Shown here in pieces: positions 1 to 12,956 of a stretch of DNA of 64,000 nt (positions are counted from its first letter, which is position 1; every line of letters begins with the position of its first letter). The notes beneath the pieces are model-generated. The model did not search any database, was not told where the DNA came from, and worked only from the letters and a program-made list of their open reading frames with translations. Both the position numbers and the translations under genes were made by a program. Source of the DNA: Citrus sinensis (lineage: Eukaryota > Streptophyta > Magnoliopsida > Sapindales > Rutaceae); assembly GCF_022201045.2 (NCBI RefSeq), contig NC_068563.1, positions 26,137,001 through 26,201,000 on the forward strand. Reading direction: 5' to 3'.

Positions 1-249
1 TCATCTTACATAAATATCCTATGTCACTATATAGCTATACAATAATAATATAATCCAAACACTTATGGAGCATAACTCACGCACCTCCACTAATAACCGT
101 GAAATTTACTCACATTTTACAAGAGGGAGGAATGTTCTCATTTATTAGGGATTAAACCAAATAGTCTATCTTCGATTTTCTGCTAGGTTGTGTCAGGTTG
201 GGCTTTTTAGAATTTCTTTGACAAAAAGTCATTCCTTCAACAGCCAAAT

Positions 250-427
250 CTTGGGCCAGTGGGCAATTATGAAAGTCCATTGGATGCATTGGACCAAACT
301 GAAAGTCCAATTTTTTTTTATTCTTGCAAAAAAAAAATTATATCTTTATATTCTGTTCAACAATCCAAAACTTGGGCCAATGGGCAATTATGAAAGTCCA
401 TTGGATGCATTGCATCAAACTAAAAGT
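250..427. repeat. Short direct duplication of a 57-bp segment
   Basis: Two near-identical copies lie at 250-306 and 371-427, 121 bp apart, differing at only a few bases. Each starts with CTTGGGCC and contains TGAAAGTCCATTGGATGCAT. A T-rich/A-rich spacer separates them. No gene is seen here, and a reading frame that crosses the area has no recognisable protein character. It looks like a local duplication or the remains of a repeat. Confidence 0.7.
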
Positions 428-3400
428 TATATATATATATCAATAAATGAAATGACACAATACAGTTGGCTTGCCGTTGCAATTTGCAAAGCCTCTTTGT
501 TTGTTATTATTTATTGGCTTATTGCAATAAAGACTAAAGAGAGCTTTGAGCCATGCAGCATGGGAAGCTCCATTAAAAAATAAAAGAATTTAAAGCTTCA
601 AGGACATAAAGCGTGCCCACCCAATTAAATTTTTCTTTAAAAAAAAAAAAAAAAAAGGCTGCAATTGCAATGACTTGAATTTATCATCAATTCTGGCTTA
701 ATTTGTCCCCGTCATTTTTTCAAGGAGAATGTCCAACTCAATTGTGACGGCTGCTGCTTCAATTTTAATTTTATTTTTCTCAAGAATAGTCATTTTCATC
801 CACCATATTCCTGCATCCTGATGCGTCCTTATTGCGTATATTATTATAGGCCACTTTTGGAAGCATAACAATTTTTGCACACATGGTCTCCATCTTGCGG
901 ACCCAAATGTTGATGATGATATACTTGCACGCTGCAAAATAAGCCTTTTTAATAACTTATCATCTGGTAAATGATGGTTTATTTATTTATTACATAACAA
1001 ATATGTTATGCCATATGCCACCTATTAGTGAAAGATGTTTAAATAACTACTCTTGTAGTAAACTCCTGAATGATGGCAAGTTAGATTTAGACTTAATGCA
1101 CTAACTTCGATATTTTTTTTTTTTTTCACATGGTAATTATTTTCTTCTCGCTAGGAAGTTGCAATGATTGATAACAAGGGAGCATTTTGCTTTAAAACAA
1201 TCCTTAATAGAAGATTTTCTAGAGATGTTTATTATTATTATTATTATTAATCCCGCGTTGGTCAGGATTTGATTACTATAATATTGACGATTCGATTTCT
1301 AACAATTTTGTTTATTATAAAATTAAAACAAATGAGTAGTCATCTAGAAAATCATAATCTCTTTAAAGGCATCAAAAGGCAAGGGCAATGTAAAGTGAAT
1401 GTGAATCTTATTAGTAACATGTTTACACGTGTATTAATCTTAAAATATTTAAATAAATAAACCCAAGATTCTTGGTTCCAATATGAGCTTTATAGTTAAG
1501 GAGACCCACTTCGTATGATGGACTTGTGAGTTGTGAGAGAAATCTCTAGAATTTAATTATGCCGAAAGAATCTTAATCAAATCGTATCATCATAAAAAAA
1601 ATTCCAAATTTTGTTTTCTTCTTTTGACAAAAACCCTCGTTCAAAATGATTCATATAAATTTATCAATAAAAGATTTTGAATCAATTAGAAAATGGAACT
1701 GTCATGTGCACATCTTTTGCTCGATCGTTCAGTCCTTAATCATGTTTTAATTATAACCCAAACACGACAATGACATGTACGATCTACATAAATCCTCGAT
1801 ATTAATTGTCAATTGGTTCTGCGAATTCAATGTGCAAAGTCCCACAAGTCATAATAAATTTAGGAATGAAAAGTACGAGCGGGTAGCAAGAAACCATCAC
1901 TCAATTCCAATTGATATGTACGCTTCATTCATTTTGTCTTTTACATAAATGGAAAAACTAAAAAGCGTAACAATTATTAAACACATGCCCACTGCCCTGC
2001 CACTCGGCCAAAGAGGGGCCGTTGCTCTCTTACATTGGTTCAATGAAGAAGGGTGCTTCGACGACGGGAGCAGTATTAAGACGAGTGATCACTTGGAAAG
2101 TCTTTGAATTGCACCCCTCTTTTTAAATCAATGAGTTCGTAGATAAGTTGATATAGAGTTATTCTATTATAATTAAAATTTTCAGTTTAAAGTTTGAAAA
2201 TGTTGTTACGTTAAAATATTTGTTAGAAGAATTTTATCATTTTAATATCCGATTCGAATATGAATTAATCAGAGCTCAATATAATTTTTAAATAACAGAT
2301 GATTTAATACACAAAAAAATGAAGAGATTCATCTCTCAATTATTAATAAAAATAAAAATGCAGGATGTGTATTTCAGTGTAAATAATAACAATAATAATA
2401 ATACAACACATCCCCATCAAAATCTCCATCAAAAACCTAGCTGATGCTGATGCTTCTGCAGATTCTGATTCCCCCGCCCTTTTAGCCCAGGAAGCAGACG
2501 ATGACAGCATCACAGTACAAAGAAAGAAAGAAAGAATATCATTATACTCCCACATCTTCTTAAACGTTGTGCCCTCTATATGCACACACTTTATACATAT
2601 ATCTGTACACATATGCATGTACATATTATTATCGGACCTGTCTATGGTACAGATTCTGTAACAAACATCTCCCGTCATCCCACCATCCGATCTTCTATTG
2701 TTTAGTTTCTCACTCCACATCCAACCACATCCAACGGCTGATGCTGCAGTGTGTAGCTTACAGATTCTGTAAGCTAGTCAAGTCCATTATTATCATATTG
2801 TAGTAAGTAATGTTTTAGCTTTCAACATTAACAACATTGTGATTAATCGTAATGGCACATTATACAGTTCAAATATGAAAGGTTATGAAATTAACTTCTA
2901 TATACAAATGCGTTACATAAAGTGTGCGACGTCGTTCCTTTTAATATATACAGTAAATAAATGAATAATCATTCGTAAAAAAAAAGAAGTGTTGTCCGTT
3001 AGTGAATTATATATACAAGTAGAGCCTCTACAAATTAACAGGGCAAGACCATATAAAATCTATTAATTAAAAGAGAAATTAAATAATCAATAATTTATAA
3101 TTTATTAATTTACAGAGTTATTTATAATTCAATTAACATATATCAACGACACTTCATAATTTCCTATTACAATTCGAGAAGTCAACTGCGGAGCTTCTAG
3201 GTGTTAAGAAAAAAAAAAAGAGATTGAGATCCAATTAGATTTAAATTTTAAGAAACGAATAAGTAATAATATAGTCATATTTTATGTAAATAAGTGATAA
3301 TAGAGTCATATTTTATTCAATTAAAATATCATAGTCAACTACATTTATAATTTCAGTAAATTATTAATTTGTGATTTGAATAAGGCGACAAAATTATATA

Positions 3401-3788
3401 AGTTTTTTTAAAAAAATTATTATCTTATTATTTTATTAAAATTATTAATTTAATGTATTATCCTAAAATTATGTGAATTTATTATATAATAAATATTATT
3501 AATTTATCAAATATTAATTCATAGTTATTTTATAGCATGAGTACCTAAATTTTGACGAAGTAAATGAATATTTGTTTGTACCTTGCAGGCATGTGTCCGT
3601 TTAATAATAATAGAATGTACTTTTTTTCTTCTTTCCTTCTTACGACAAAAAGTTCGGTAGATTTTGAGGTCCAGTCGTGAAGAGACAACTTGGGTAAGTG
3701 TGTTTTTTGTAATGTGTGCAATTTGCCAGCTTTTCCGATGATTTTTGAGTTGGGATTGCGTTGTATAATTTGCACTGTCATCCCTTTA
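428..3788. other. AT-rich intergenic DNA without recognisable genes
   Basis: The short reading frames on both strands show no domain, no splice-consistent extension and no plant-like codon use. Simple repeats occur, including a TTA/ATT run near 1230-1250 and an AAAG run near 2520-2535. I see no gene, RNA gene or clear element here. Confidence 0.6.
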
Positions 3789-4672
3789 TAGGGATGGCAA
3801 TTGTACCCGTAAATTCGCAAACCCGCAAATTCGTCCAAATTTATCCGTCAAAATTCGTTCGTTGCGGGTAATTTTACCCGTTGCGGTGGGTTTAGTATTA
3901 TAAATTAAAACCCGCACATGGATGCGGGTGGGTTTGGTATTAACCTTATATCCGGTGGATACCCGCATGGATATCCACCAAACCCGCAATATTTTTTTTA
4001 AATATTTTTAATTTAATTTTAATCTAAAAATATATAAAGAAAATAATGTCATTAATTAAATTACCAAATAGCCAAAGGCTCAAAGTTGTGTATGTGTGTA
4101 TGTGGCCTATATCATATTCTAAAGTCATAATCTAAAGAAAACTAAAGGCATTTTCCTTCGAATTAGTATTTGAAAATATTAATCTTAATTATTATTATAG
4201 GCATTGTGTTGGATGGGTGCTTATGGTGGTGAATGAAATGAATATCTTCTCTTGGAGCTTGTTTTAAATGATAATATGAAATGTAATTATTATTTTTAGA
4301 TACTAGTTTGTGTTTTTTAAATGGATTTGTGTAATTTATACTTAAATTTGAGAATTTGTGTTGAATTGATGTGGAAATTTTAATTTTTCATTTACATTAT
4401 TTAAATATAAAATTGAGTATGTTATATGGAATTTAAGGTTATTATTATAAATTTATATATTAAACATTTGTGATTTTAAATACGGAAACCCGCAAAAAAT
4501 CCGCCGGATACCATTGCGGGTTTGGTAATTGTTAAAACCCGCTGCGGGTGGGTTTTTGTAAAAACATTAAAATCTGCTGCGAGTTGCGGGTGGGTTTGGT
4601 AATTTAAATTTTGTGCGGGTTTGGGTTTGGTAATAGCAAACCCGCTGCGGGCGGTGCCCATTGCCATCCCTA
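3789..4672. mobile_element. Non-autonomous hAT-like element, 884 bp
   Basis: The left end reads TAGGGATGGCAAT and the right end is its inverted complement, ATTGCCATCCCTA. This is the TAGGGNTGGCAA type of terminus typical of plant hAT elements. The flanking 8-mers, 3781-3788 and 4673-4680, match at 6 of 8 positions, as expected for an aged 8-bp target duplication. The inside is AT-rich, and both subterminal zones hold many CCCGC/GCGGG motifs, a usual feature of hAT ends. No transposase reading frame exists, so it would need a transposase supplied in trans. The superfamily is inferred from ends and target-site length. Confidence 0.72.
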
Positions 4673-5851
4673 TCCCCTTCACCTTTGGATTCTGTATCTC
4701 TCTATTTTGTGCTCTCTCTCTCTCTCAATGGTAGCCACATGTCCGACTCTCTTTGCCCTGAATACATGAAATAGGCTTTAGTTATTTTATATGATCACGT
4801 AAAATTTTTTTTATAATTGTTAAATAAAAATTTAAAAATTATAAAAATAATATAATTTTATTATTTTATATTTTTATAATCGTTAGATTTTCATCAAACG
4901 GCCGTGAAAGAATCATGTATTTTATATGATTATATAAAATAACAATCTTTCATAAAATAATTGATCACCCGCTTTTTATGGAAAATTGATGTACTTGCTT
5001 ACACACATGACATATTCTCCTTGGAAGTAAAGAAAAAATTTCCATTATCCTGCATTGTGCGTCACAGTCCTGACAGCGTTTTAGGCTCTGTAAATAGCAA
5101 GAAAATAATTTGTTTTCTTATTTCCATTTACTAATTGACAAAATGATGAGAAAAAATGAAAAATAAGGAAAAAAAAAGTTTCTATTATAACAAGATAATA
5201 AAGATTAAAGTAAAATACCATGATACGTGCAATTCTCTAAAACGATATCTAAAATTGAAAAGTGTAATAAATAATTCGGGGAAACTTGAAAAATGTAGCA
5301 ACAAAATTTGTGACAAATAAGAATAAAAAATAAAAGCTTATTGGATGGAGCCAATAAAGTTTAGAAAGTTTTTATTTCTTTTAAGTTTATAATTTATAGT
5401 CACAAGCAACAAGTTCGTAAACATAATGATTTTTTTGAGGATTGTAATAAAAATTGTGATCGATAACAACAAATTTACAATTAATAATTAATAACAGAAT
5501 GGTTACGTGGGTATTTTCCAATTTACGGAGCCTCAAGGGCCAAGGTTGACCTAATATTGACATACACATTTTTTTTTTTAACAAGAAAATAAAATATGAT
5601 ATAAAAGAATGTGTACCATGATATAATTGATAGAATTTCCATTCTTTCAAGTTCTAAGAGAGTCTAAGAGAAACGTGAAAGGCTTAAAGTGCATAAAAAT
5701 AATAAAAGAGACATGTGAAAGCCAGAGCAATAAAAAAAAAATTAAAATAAAACCCCTAAATCGGAAATTCAAAGAATACACAACTTAAAAAAATTGTTTT
5801 TATTTTTGTTGCAAAAGAAAATATTTTAAGCGATAATACCCTTAAAGTATG
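4673..5851. other. AT-rich intergenic DNA
   Basis: This spacer lies between two hAT-like elements. It holds a CT dinucleotide run near 4713-4727 and several A/T tracts. I see no gene or structured repeat. Confidence 0.55.
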
Positions 5852-5859
5852 ATGGCATG

Positions 5860-6285
5860 TAGAGATGGCAAACAAATCTGAATCCGACTAGCATCCCCAA
5901 AGATTTAGAGGATCCAAATGCGGATGTGGATCCGGATCCACTTGTATCTGAAAAATTAAATATATGAATCTGCATATATATTTTTAATAAATAAAATAAA
6001 ATAATACAAATTATATAAGAAAACACAAACCCTAAGCTAAAAACACATTAAACATAATATTATAATACACCTAGATACGCATAAACATTATTTTAGATTA
6101 TTTTAGATTTGTTTAGTATTGGTTTTTTATATAGTTAAAGTATTATAAATTTACAAATAAATATTTTAAATGTGAAGATTGAGATACTCAAAATCCATAT
6201 GGATATTACCCACATCCAAAAATAGATGCGGATCCCAAAATGTCGATGTTGGATCTAGATTTGGGTTTGAATTTTACCATCCCTA
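5860..6285. mobile_element. hAT-like MITE, 426 bp, with 8-bp target duplication
   Basis: The left end TAGAGATGGCAAA and the right end TTTACCATCCCTA form imperfect terminal inverted repeats of the same general type as the element at 3789-4672. The flanks 5852-5859 (ATGGCATG) and 6286-6293 (ATGGCACG) agree at 7 of 8 bases, which is strong evidence for insertion by a hAT transposase. GGATCC-type motifs are repeated near both ends. There is no coding capacity. Confidence 0.8.
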
Positions 6286-6417
6286 ATGGCACGGTGTCTA
6301 CCAGTATCGATCACTTGTCTACCAACACGATTAGCCTGCCATCATTCCTGAGGGCATAATTGTCCTACTACATTTCTTCTAATTCCTTTTTGCAAAAGTA
6401 AAATTAAAAAAAAAAAA

Positions 6418-6435
6418 GAAGAAGAAGAAGAAGAA
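6418..6435 (+). repeat. GAA trinucleotide microsatellite
   Basis: Six uninterrupted GAA units follow a run of A. It lies about 0.67 kb upstream of the PDAT start codon and is a plausible length-polymorphic marker. No function can be assigned. Confidence 0.85.
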
Positions 6436-6834
6436 GGATGGACCATTTTGTAAAGTTACCCAATTTTTGGGCTATTTCCGTCAATATCGGAAAATAAATT
6501 CAAGACTTTCACCGGAAACGCTGGGATTTAGCAAAGTTGTGTGCTGATGGGGGAGGTCATGCATGTAAAGAACAGGACAACTGTCTCTCCCAACAGCAAC
6601 AGCACAAGTTGGTTGCTAACTTATGTAATGTGTTTACACATTACACTCGGTTTCGTCTCTTTGATCATGAGTTACTGAACCACAATTAAAAAGGAAAATG
6701 AAAAAAAGAAAGCTATAAATATTTCTCTGTACTCTTTCGCAATCAAGGGTCTCTCTCTGTGTCTCTGTGTATGTGTGTGTTTGTTTCTTGCTCTGCATGC
6801 ACACACATGCGCCCCTTATCTTCGTCTTCTTCAC

Positions 6835-6923
6835 CACGTGGTTTCACTTTTTGTAACGGCTATCATCACCATCACCATCACCAACTCCACCCATAACTCT
6901 CTTCTCTTGTCTTCTATATATAA
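6835..6923 (+). promoter_or_regulatory. PDAT core promoter: G-box and TATA box
   Basis: A perfect G-box (CACGTG) lies at 6835-6840 and a TATA box (TATATATAA) at 6915-6923. A CT-rich leader follows up to the start codon at 7104, so transcription probably begins near 6945-6955. G-boxes bind bZIP and bHLH factors and often mark light or abscisic-acid control. That last point is inference from the motif alone. Confidence 0.6.
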
Positions 6924-7103
6924 TCATTTGCAGCAACCCTCTTGCTAGCTCGCTCTCATTTTCCCTTCAAACGTTGATCTTACTCTTTTTAAGGCAACTT
7001 TTAAAGTTAATTTCTTTTCTTTTTTTATTTAACTTTCCCTTAATGGGTTGTTTTTATTGTTCTTGAATTTTGAGTTGAATTTGAAATTCATTTTGATCAA
7101 CCA

Positions 7104-10100
7104 ATGGCTTCAATTCTAAGGTTTAGGAAGTTATGTTATGCAGTGCCTCTGAAGCTTCAATCTTTTGAATTCTCAAAAGTTGATCAAAAACAAAAACTTG
7201 ACAAGAAAGAAGAGGATGCTAATGTTTTTTTACCTGCTCAGGACTTATTAGAAGTTGATGATCAGAAGAAAAAGTACCCTAAGAAACAGCAAAGAAAGTG
7301 GAGGTGCATAGATTCTTGTTGTTGGGCAATTGGGTATTTATGCACAACTTGGTGGCTTTTATTCTTTCTGTATCATTGTTTTCCGGCCACAATGCCTGGC
7401 TTTCAGGTCCCTGAATCGCCCGGAGTGAGGCTTAAGCGCGACGGCTTGACTGCTCTGCATCCTGTGGTTTTGGTGCCTGGCATTGTGACTGGTGGGCTAG
7501 AGCTTTGGGAAGGCAGGCCTTGTTCTGAAGGCTTGTTTCGCAAGCGGCTTTGGGGTGGTAGCTTCACTGAAATATTCAAAAGGTTATTGAAATTTCATAA
7601 TTGAATCACATATATCTGTCTGTCAATTTATGAGAGTTGTGCAGGCGTTTAGGACTTTCTGTTGTACAGCGTAATTGCATTTATGTCAATTTTTAAAGAT
7701 TTTTTATCGTGTTGGATACGTAATATGACTCGTTTGGTGATTTTGCAAGTTGTATTTGGCCTTTGCATTGAATGGGTGATGTCAACTTTTGTCAATGACA
7801 TGGTTTTGGATTTGTGTTGAATTTGTGAAATCATGTGGGTTCTGTGCTGTCATTTTGGGGTATTTGGATTGAGATTTTTGTTGACTTAATACTTCAAAAA
7901 ATGTGTTTGGTTTTGTAAATTGATGTCGGAGTTGTGTGGGTATTTGCAGGCCTTTGTGTTGGTTGGAGCACTTATCATTGCACCATGAGACCGGTCTTGA
8001 TCCACCAGGGATTCGAGTTCGTGCAGTTCCAGGGCTGGTTGCAGCTGACTATTTTGCTCCTGGGTATTTTGTATGGGCCGTTCTTATTGAAAATTTGGCA
8101 AAGATTGGATACGAGGGGAAGAATTTGTATATGGCTTCATATGATTGGCGGCTATCATTCCAGAATACAGAGGTATAAAAGAGTGAACACTCTGCTTTAA
8201 TGCTCCTCTGTCTCTTAATGTAGAATTATTGCAGCATGATTGATCGTGTTCATTTAGTGATAGTCTCAAATGATATTGAGAGAAAAAGCCATTATGGAGA
8301 AGGGATAAACTTTTGGATGGGACCGAGTATCAATACTCCATCTAAATTCCCCCATTTCAAAGATTTCAACGAATCATATTTTCTAGAATTCTAAAGCCTC
8401 CCCTTTTTTTTTTTCTTTTTTCTCTAAAGAATACTTCTTTTTTCTTAATGACTGCTGGTTTTATGACTCTTTCTGGCTTTTAACTGCCAAGGAAAAAAAG
8501 ATAGATCTTCATGCCTTCCTCTAGTATACCATATAGTTTTCACAATGCATATTTGTTACTGAGATGCCATGGCCATTTTTATGAAGTACAAAGCATAGAT
8601 ACATTGATGTAATGATTTTCAAATGATTTTCCACTAATATGTTCTAATCAACAAGCAGATTCGGGACCAAGCTCTTAGTAGATTGAAGAGTAAAATTGAG
8701 CTTTTGTATGTAACAAACGGCTATAAGAAAGTAGTGGTGGTGCCCCATTCCATGGGGGTTATCTATTTTCTACACTTCCTTAAATGGGTTGAAACACCTC
8801 CTCCCATGGGAGGCGGTGGTGGTCCAGGTTGGTGTGCCAAGCACATAAAATCAGTCGTGAACATTGGTCCTGCATTTCTGGGTGTTCCAAAGGCAGTTAG
8901 TAGCATTTTCTCAGCCGAGGGCAAAGATGTTGCTTATCTCAGGTTAGTCCTTGCAACTTACCCTCAGCATTTTATCTTTGAAAATTGATTCTGAGATATT
9001 GTCATTTCCCTGTTAGATTATGATGTGAACATCAATTAAATCATTAAATAGTTATAGGCGTTAAGGCCAAAAAAAAAAAAAAATGGAAATTACATTATAT
9101 TGAAATACGAGGACTTTATATTATTTATAGGGAACAGGGCTCGTACTAGAGGTCACAATGAATATTCTGTCATAAGATCGGATAAAAATTGTTCTATGTG
9201 AATTAGAAAGTAGGTGAACTTAGAATGCATTATGAAGTTGACTCTTTCGTATGGCCCTATAGAGCTATGGCACCTGGTCTTTTGGATTCTGAGATTCTTG
9301 GGCTTCAAACACTAGAACATGTCCTGCGTGTGTCTCGAACATGGGATTCCGTCGTGTCATTGTTGCCTAAAGGTGGAGAGACCATCTGGGGTGACTTGGA
9401 TTGGTCTCCAGAGGAAGGGCATGCCTGCCAACTGGTAAAGAAAGGAAACTTTCAGTGCTCTCCAAATGACAACTATACTGATGCAATGAGAGGCTTCCAA
9501 ATAAAAGAGACAGAGAAGTATGGAAGGATAATCTCTTTTGGAAAGGAGGAATCGCAATTACCGTCATCACAGATCCCTATCCTTAATTCAAAGGTACCAT
9601 ATTTTCTCTTTTTTTCTATTTTTCCTCATAGTCAGCCCCAGCTGTTTGGATTTAGGACTTGGGATTTAGTTGAACCAAACTTTTATTTATCTAGTGAACC
9701 AACTTACGCTGTAAAAGGTTGCAATGCTTAGTCATGAATTATGTAAGCAATAGAAATTGTTAGACTTAACTGATAGTTCACCGAGTGTTTCTATCATTTT
9801 ATATTAGTAGCAAAGCTTGGTTCGATTTTCCCTGTGCAGGAGTCACACAGACAATTATTAATATCTAAATTTTGAATTACTGAGGAATTTAGATATGTGC
9901 AGTAGATCTTTGGTTTCAGTAACAATAATAAATCCTTCTTTTTTTCTTTTTTTGTCATTTACTTGTAGTTTGGGAGACCATCATTGCATTGACTGACTCA
10001 GTAGAGCAACTTAGTTGTTCAAGTACTTGTGAAACACAACTTAGGTCTAGCAACCTAGTAGCTTTTATCCTCATCTAATATCCCCTGTATGGCCTTTTCA

Positions 10101-11189
10101 TGGTATTGGCTTCAACTATGTAATCGGGGAGCAATGATAAATTGTTCTTGGAGACACCTCTGACCTAGGAAGTTTTATGGTTAGAGCATAACATAATAGA
10201 AAATGATGGTGTGGCAGTTATAGCCATATGTTCTGTTGTAAGCTTATTAGCCTTACTTAAGGAAATTTTTTTATCAATTATCAACATTTAAGTGCCTTGT
10301 TCTTCCTTTGTGGCTTTTTACCTTGAAACTGAATATCATTCATGAGCAGGAGCTTTTGCATGGAAGTGCCACCGAAACTGTGAACTCATCATGTAGAGGG
10401 GTTTGGACTGAATATGACGAGATGGATAGGGAAAGCTTCAGGAAAATTGCAGAAAATAAAGTTTACACATCAAAAACTATTCTTGATCTACTCCGATTTG
10501 TGGCTCCAAAAACAATGCAACGAGCCGAGACTCATTTCTCTCATGGTATAGCAGACAATCTTGATGATCCCAAATATGAGCATTACAAGTACTGGTCCAA
10601 TCCCCTTGAAACAAAGTAAGTGTGAAAACCTTTTAATTCATTTGACCAATTTTCATTAGTTATGAGAGAGATAGCTAATGAAGCAAAATTGACCCCCTGT
10701 ATCAGGTTGCCTGATGCCCCGGACATGGAAATATATTGCTTATACGGTGTTGGTATTCCAACTGAAAGATCATATGTTTACAAGCTCTCACCTAATGATA
10801 AGTGCAAGAGCATTCCATTTCGGATAGATACCTCTGCAGATGGAGATCAGAATAGCCGCTTGAAAGGTGGAGTCTACTTTGTCGATGGAGACGAGAGCGT
10901 GCCAGTTCTAAGTGCTGGCTTCATGTGTGCTAAAGGATGGAGAGGAAGAACCAGGTTCAACCCATCTGGCACTGTTACATTCATCCGAGAGTATCAGCAC
11001 AAGCCACCGGCAAGCCTCCTTGAGGGAAGAGGTCTAGAAAGCGGAGCACATGTTGACATTATGGGTAATGTTGCTTTAATTGAAGATGTTCTGCGAGTTG
11101 CTGCTGGAGCATCCGGTTCTGAGATTGGAGGTGACCGGATTTACTCAGATATCTTAAGAATGTCTGAGAGAATAAATCTTAGACTGTGA
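7104..11189 (+). CDS. PDAT: Phospholipid:diacylglycerol acyltransferase (PDAT)
   Basis: Transfers an sn-2 acyl chain from phospholipid to diacylglycerol, making triacylglycerol without acyl-CoA at the ER membrane. Exons: 7104-7582, 7950-8172, 8659-8942, 9263-9593, 10350-10615 and 10706-11189. All have GT-AG borders and total 2,067 nt (688 aa). A Lys-rich N-terminal tail precedes one membrane segment at about residues 72-92. The lumenal LCAT-like domain holds the PGIVTGGLELWEG block and the lipase elbow PHSMGV with nucleophile Ser265. The other triad residues are Asp590 in DGDESVP and His643 in GAHVDIMGN, with the same 53-residue spacing as in Arabidopsis PDAT1. The N-terminal tail differs from AtPDAT1. 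Whether it is the PDAT1 or PDAT2 orthologue cannot be settled here. The start is the first ATG after the leader and gives the family's usual length. Confidence 0.96.
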
Positions 11190-11499
11190 CTACGTTGGAG
11201 ATGTTTGATAACCGGAGGCGAAAACAGCGGAAGAGAGTGAGAGAGGAGAACTAACAATAGAGTACAGGTGCAAGAATTGGACTCCCTTGACAAGTAACTA
11301 CAACTAACCACCATGCCACTGAAAAAGGCTTGGTTATGTGAAAAAAATAAATGGGAGGGTGTAAAGAAGAATGGCATGAGCAAGTGAAAATAGTAACTCT
11401 AGTTGAGTATGATATGGGATACCAGAATAAAGAGGCTGACATAATTTGAGCTACCCATATCCTATTTCTCATCTAAAGTTTGCAATGTTCTCAGTTTGT

Positions 11500-11505
11500 A
11501 ATAAA
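11500..11505 (+). terminator. Probable PDAT polyadenylation signal
   Basis: AATAAA lies 311 nt after the PDAT stop, inside an AT-rich stretch with upstream TTTGTA motifs. Plant signals are degenerate, so this marks only the likely 3' end of the transcript. Confidence 0.4.
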
Positions 11506-11509
11506 TAAT

Positions 11510-12860
11510 ATTAATTTATAATCCTTTCATTTTGCCAAAAAAGTTTTTGATTAATATTCCATGCAGTTGCCTTTCTAAGTTGCATAGGGATAATTGTCGT
11601 TGTCAATGAGCTTCCCTCTTGTGAGGGCAACATCACAAGTTCACATCAACCTGAATCTTATGCCAGACTCAACAGGTATGAAGCAAGGCTCGGAAGGCCC
11701 AATGGGTTATTGGGCTTCCTTATAGAGCCCACCCAAGCATTTTTCTCATGTGGACAATTTTCCCCATTGCACAACTAAGAATATGAAAGTCGATATACAT
11801 AATTTTTTTTTTCAACATCATCTTTGTTACGTGGCGAAGAGTGTGGAGGGATCATCATGTCCAATATCTTAATTAAGATCAAACGCTGAATATATATATA
11901 AGTATAAATGATTATTTAATAGCGACCCCTGATACCTTATTGAATTGGGCAAACCTAATACCATCATCATTCATGCTTAGAAATAGTTGTAAGATTAAAT
12001 TGGGATTAAGGGGACATCAATTAGCTTAAAGTAGCCAAAGAAGAATTTGAGATCCACCAAATCTCACAAGATTTAAGCCCAAAAAAACAAGAAATTACAC
12101 TAATTTCTTGCCCCCAAGAGAAGTAATTAAGGGCACATACAAAATTTTCCAATCAAAGAATGAATAGACTTCTTTGCCCAAGTGGAAATACTTTTCCATA
12201 TGCAAGCAATGCAGGGCAATTTTGGATTTCCACATAGAAATTACAGCTAGAGTATTTATAAACCAGCAAAAGAATTTGATAGTGATTGAAGAACTGCAGC
12301 ATTAGTAAATAGGGGCACACAGGTCAAAAATGAAAGGGTCAGCTGCTATAGATGTCTAAATTCAAGTGCCACAGGTATTTTAAAAGAGTCTTGAGGAAGG
12401 TGTCTTGCAAGCTAGAACAGCTAAAAATGTACCTCAATAAGACACGCCACGCCACTTTAATTTAGTTGAAACCACTGCCAATTTTTTTGTGTATAGATTT
12501 TCTTAATTACATTGTTGTGCAAAATAATCTGTACTCCAGCTCACATCTGGTTTTCTATAGCCTTTAGGTATAACTCACCTTGTATTATCTTTGCTCTTCA
12601 GGTGAATTATTTGCAAATATTTTGGCACAAATCAACATGAATCATAACTTGAATGAGAGGTGAAGTTAGACAGACAATGACATCTTGAAAGCATTTTCTT
12701 CTAATCAAGTCCGAAATTTACTTTGATATGTCACACTTTGGTATCATAATAACTCATATTACCAGTCACTATCATTATAATTTAGTCCTCTTTCATTTTC
12801 CATAAGATGTTGACATTATAAATATGTGTACACATTAGAGTCATTCAAGGCCTACTCACA
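11510..12860. other. Intergenic spacer between the PDAT and GDSL genes
   Basis: AT-rich DNA with no supported gene. Its right end is presumably the promoter of the GDSL gene. No repeat with clear termini was seen. Confidence 0.55.
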
Positions 12861-12864
12861 AATC

Positions 12865-12871
12865 TATATAA
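12865..12871 (+). promoter_or_regulatory. TATA box of the GDSL gene
   Basis: TATATAA followed by AGCTC lies 86 bp upstream of the start codon at 12957, placing initiation near 12900 with a leader of about 55 nt. Confidence 0.55.
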
Positions 12872-12956
12872 GCTCAAGATCAGTAGGTCTTTTGAAATTG
12901 TAGTGCACTTAAAATTTCAACTCGCTTCCAAGCTGAGAACTTAGTGAATTAAAATT

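Noticed and set aside
188..583. 131-codon + strand frame near the left edge
   Set aside because: It spans a direct duplication and T/A runs, and the product repeats itself only because the DNA is duplicated. No family resemblance.
2343..2803. Open frames of 78-125 codons on both strands
   Set aside because: Low-complexity or His/Tyr/Ser-rich products with no domain. They overlap each other on opposite strands in AT-rich DNA.
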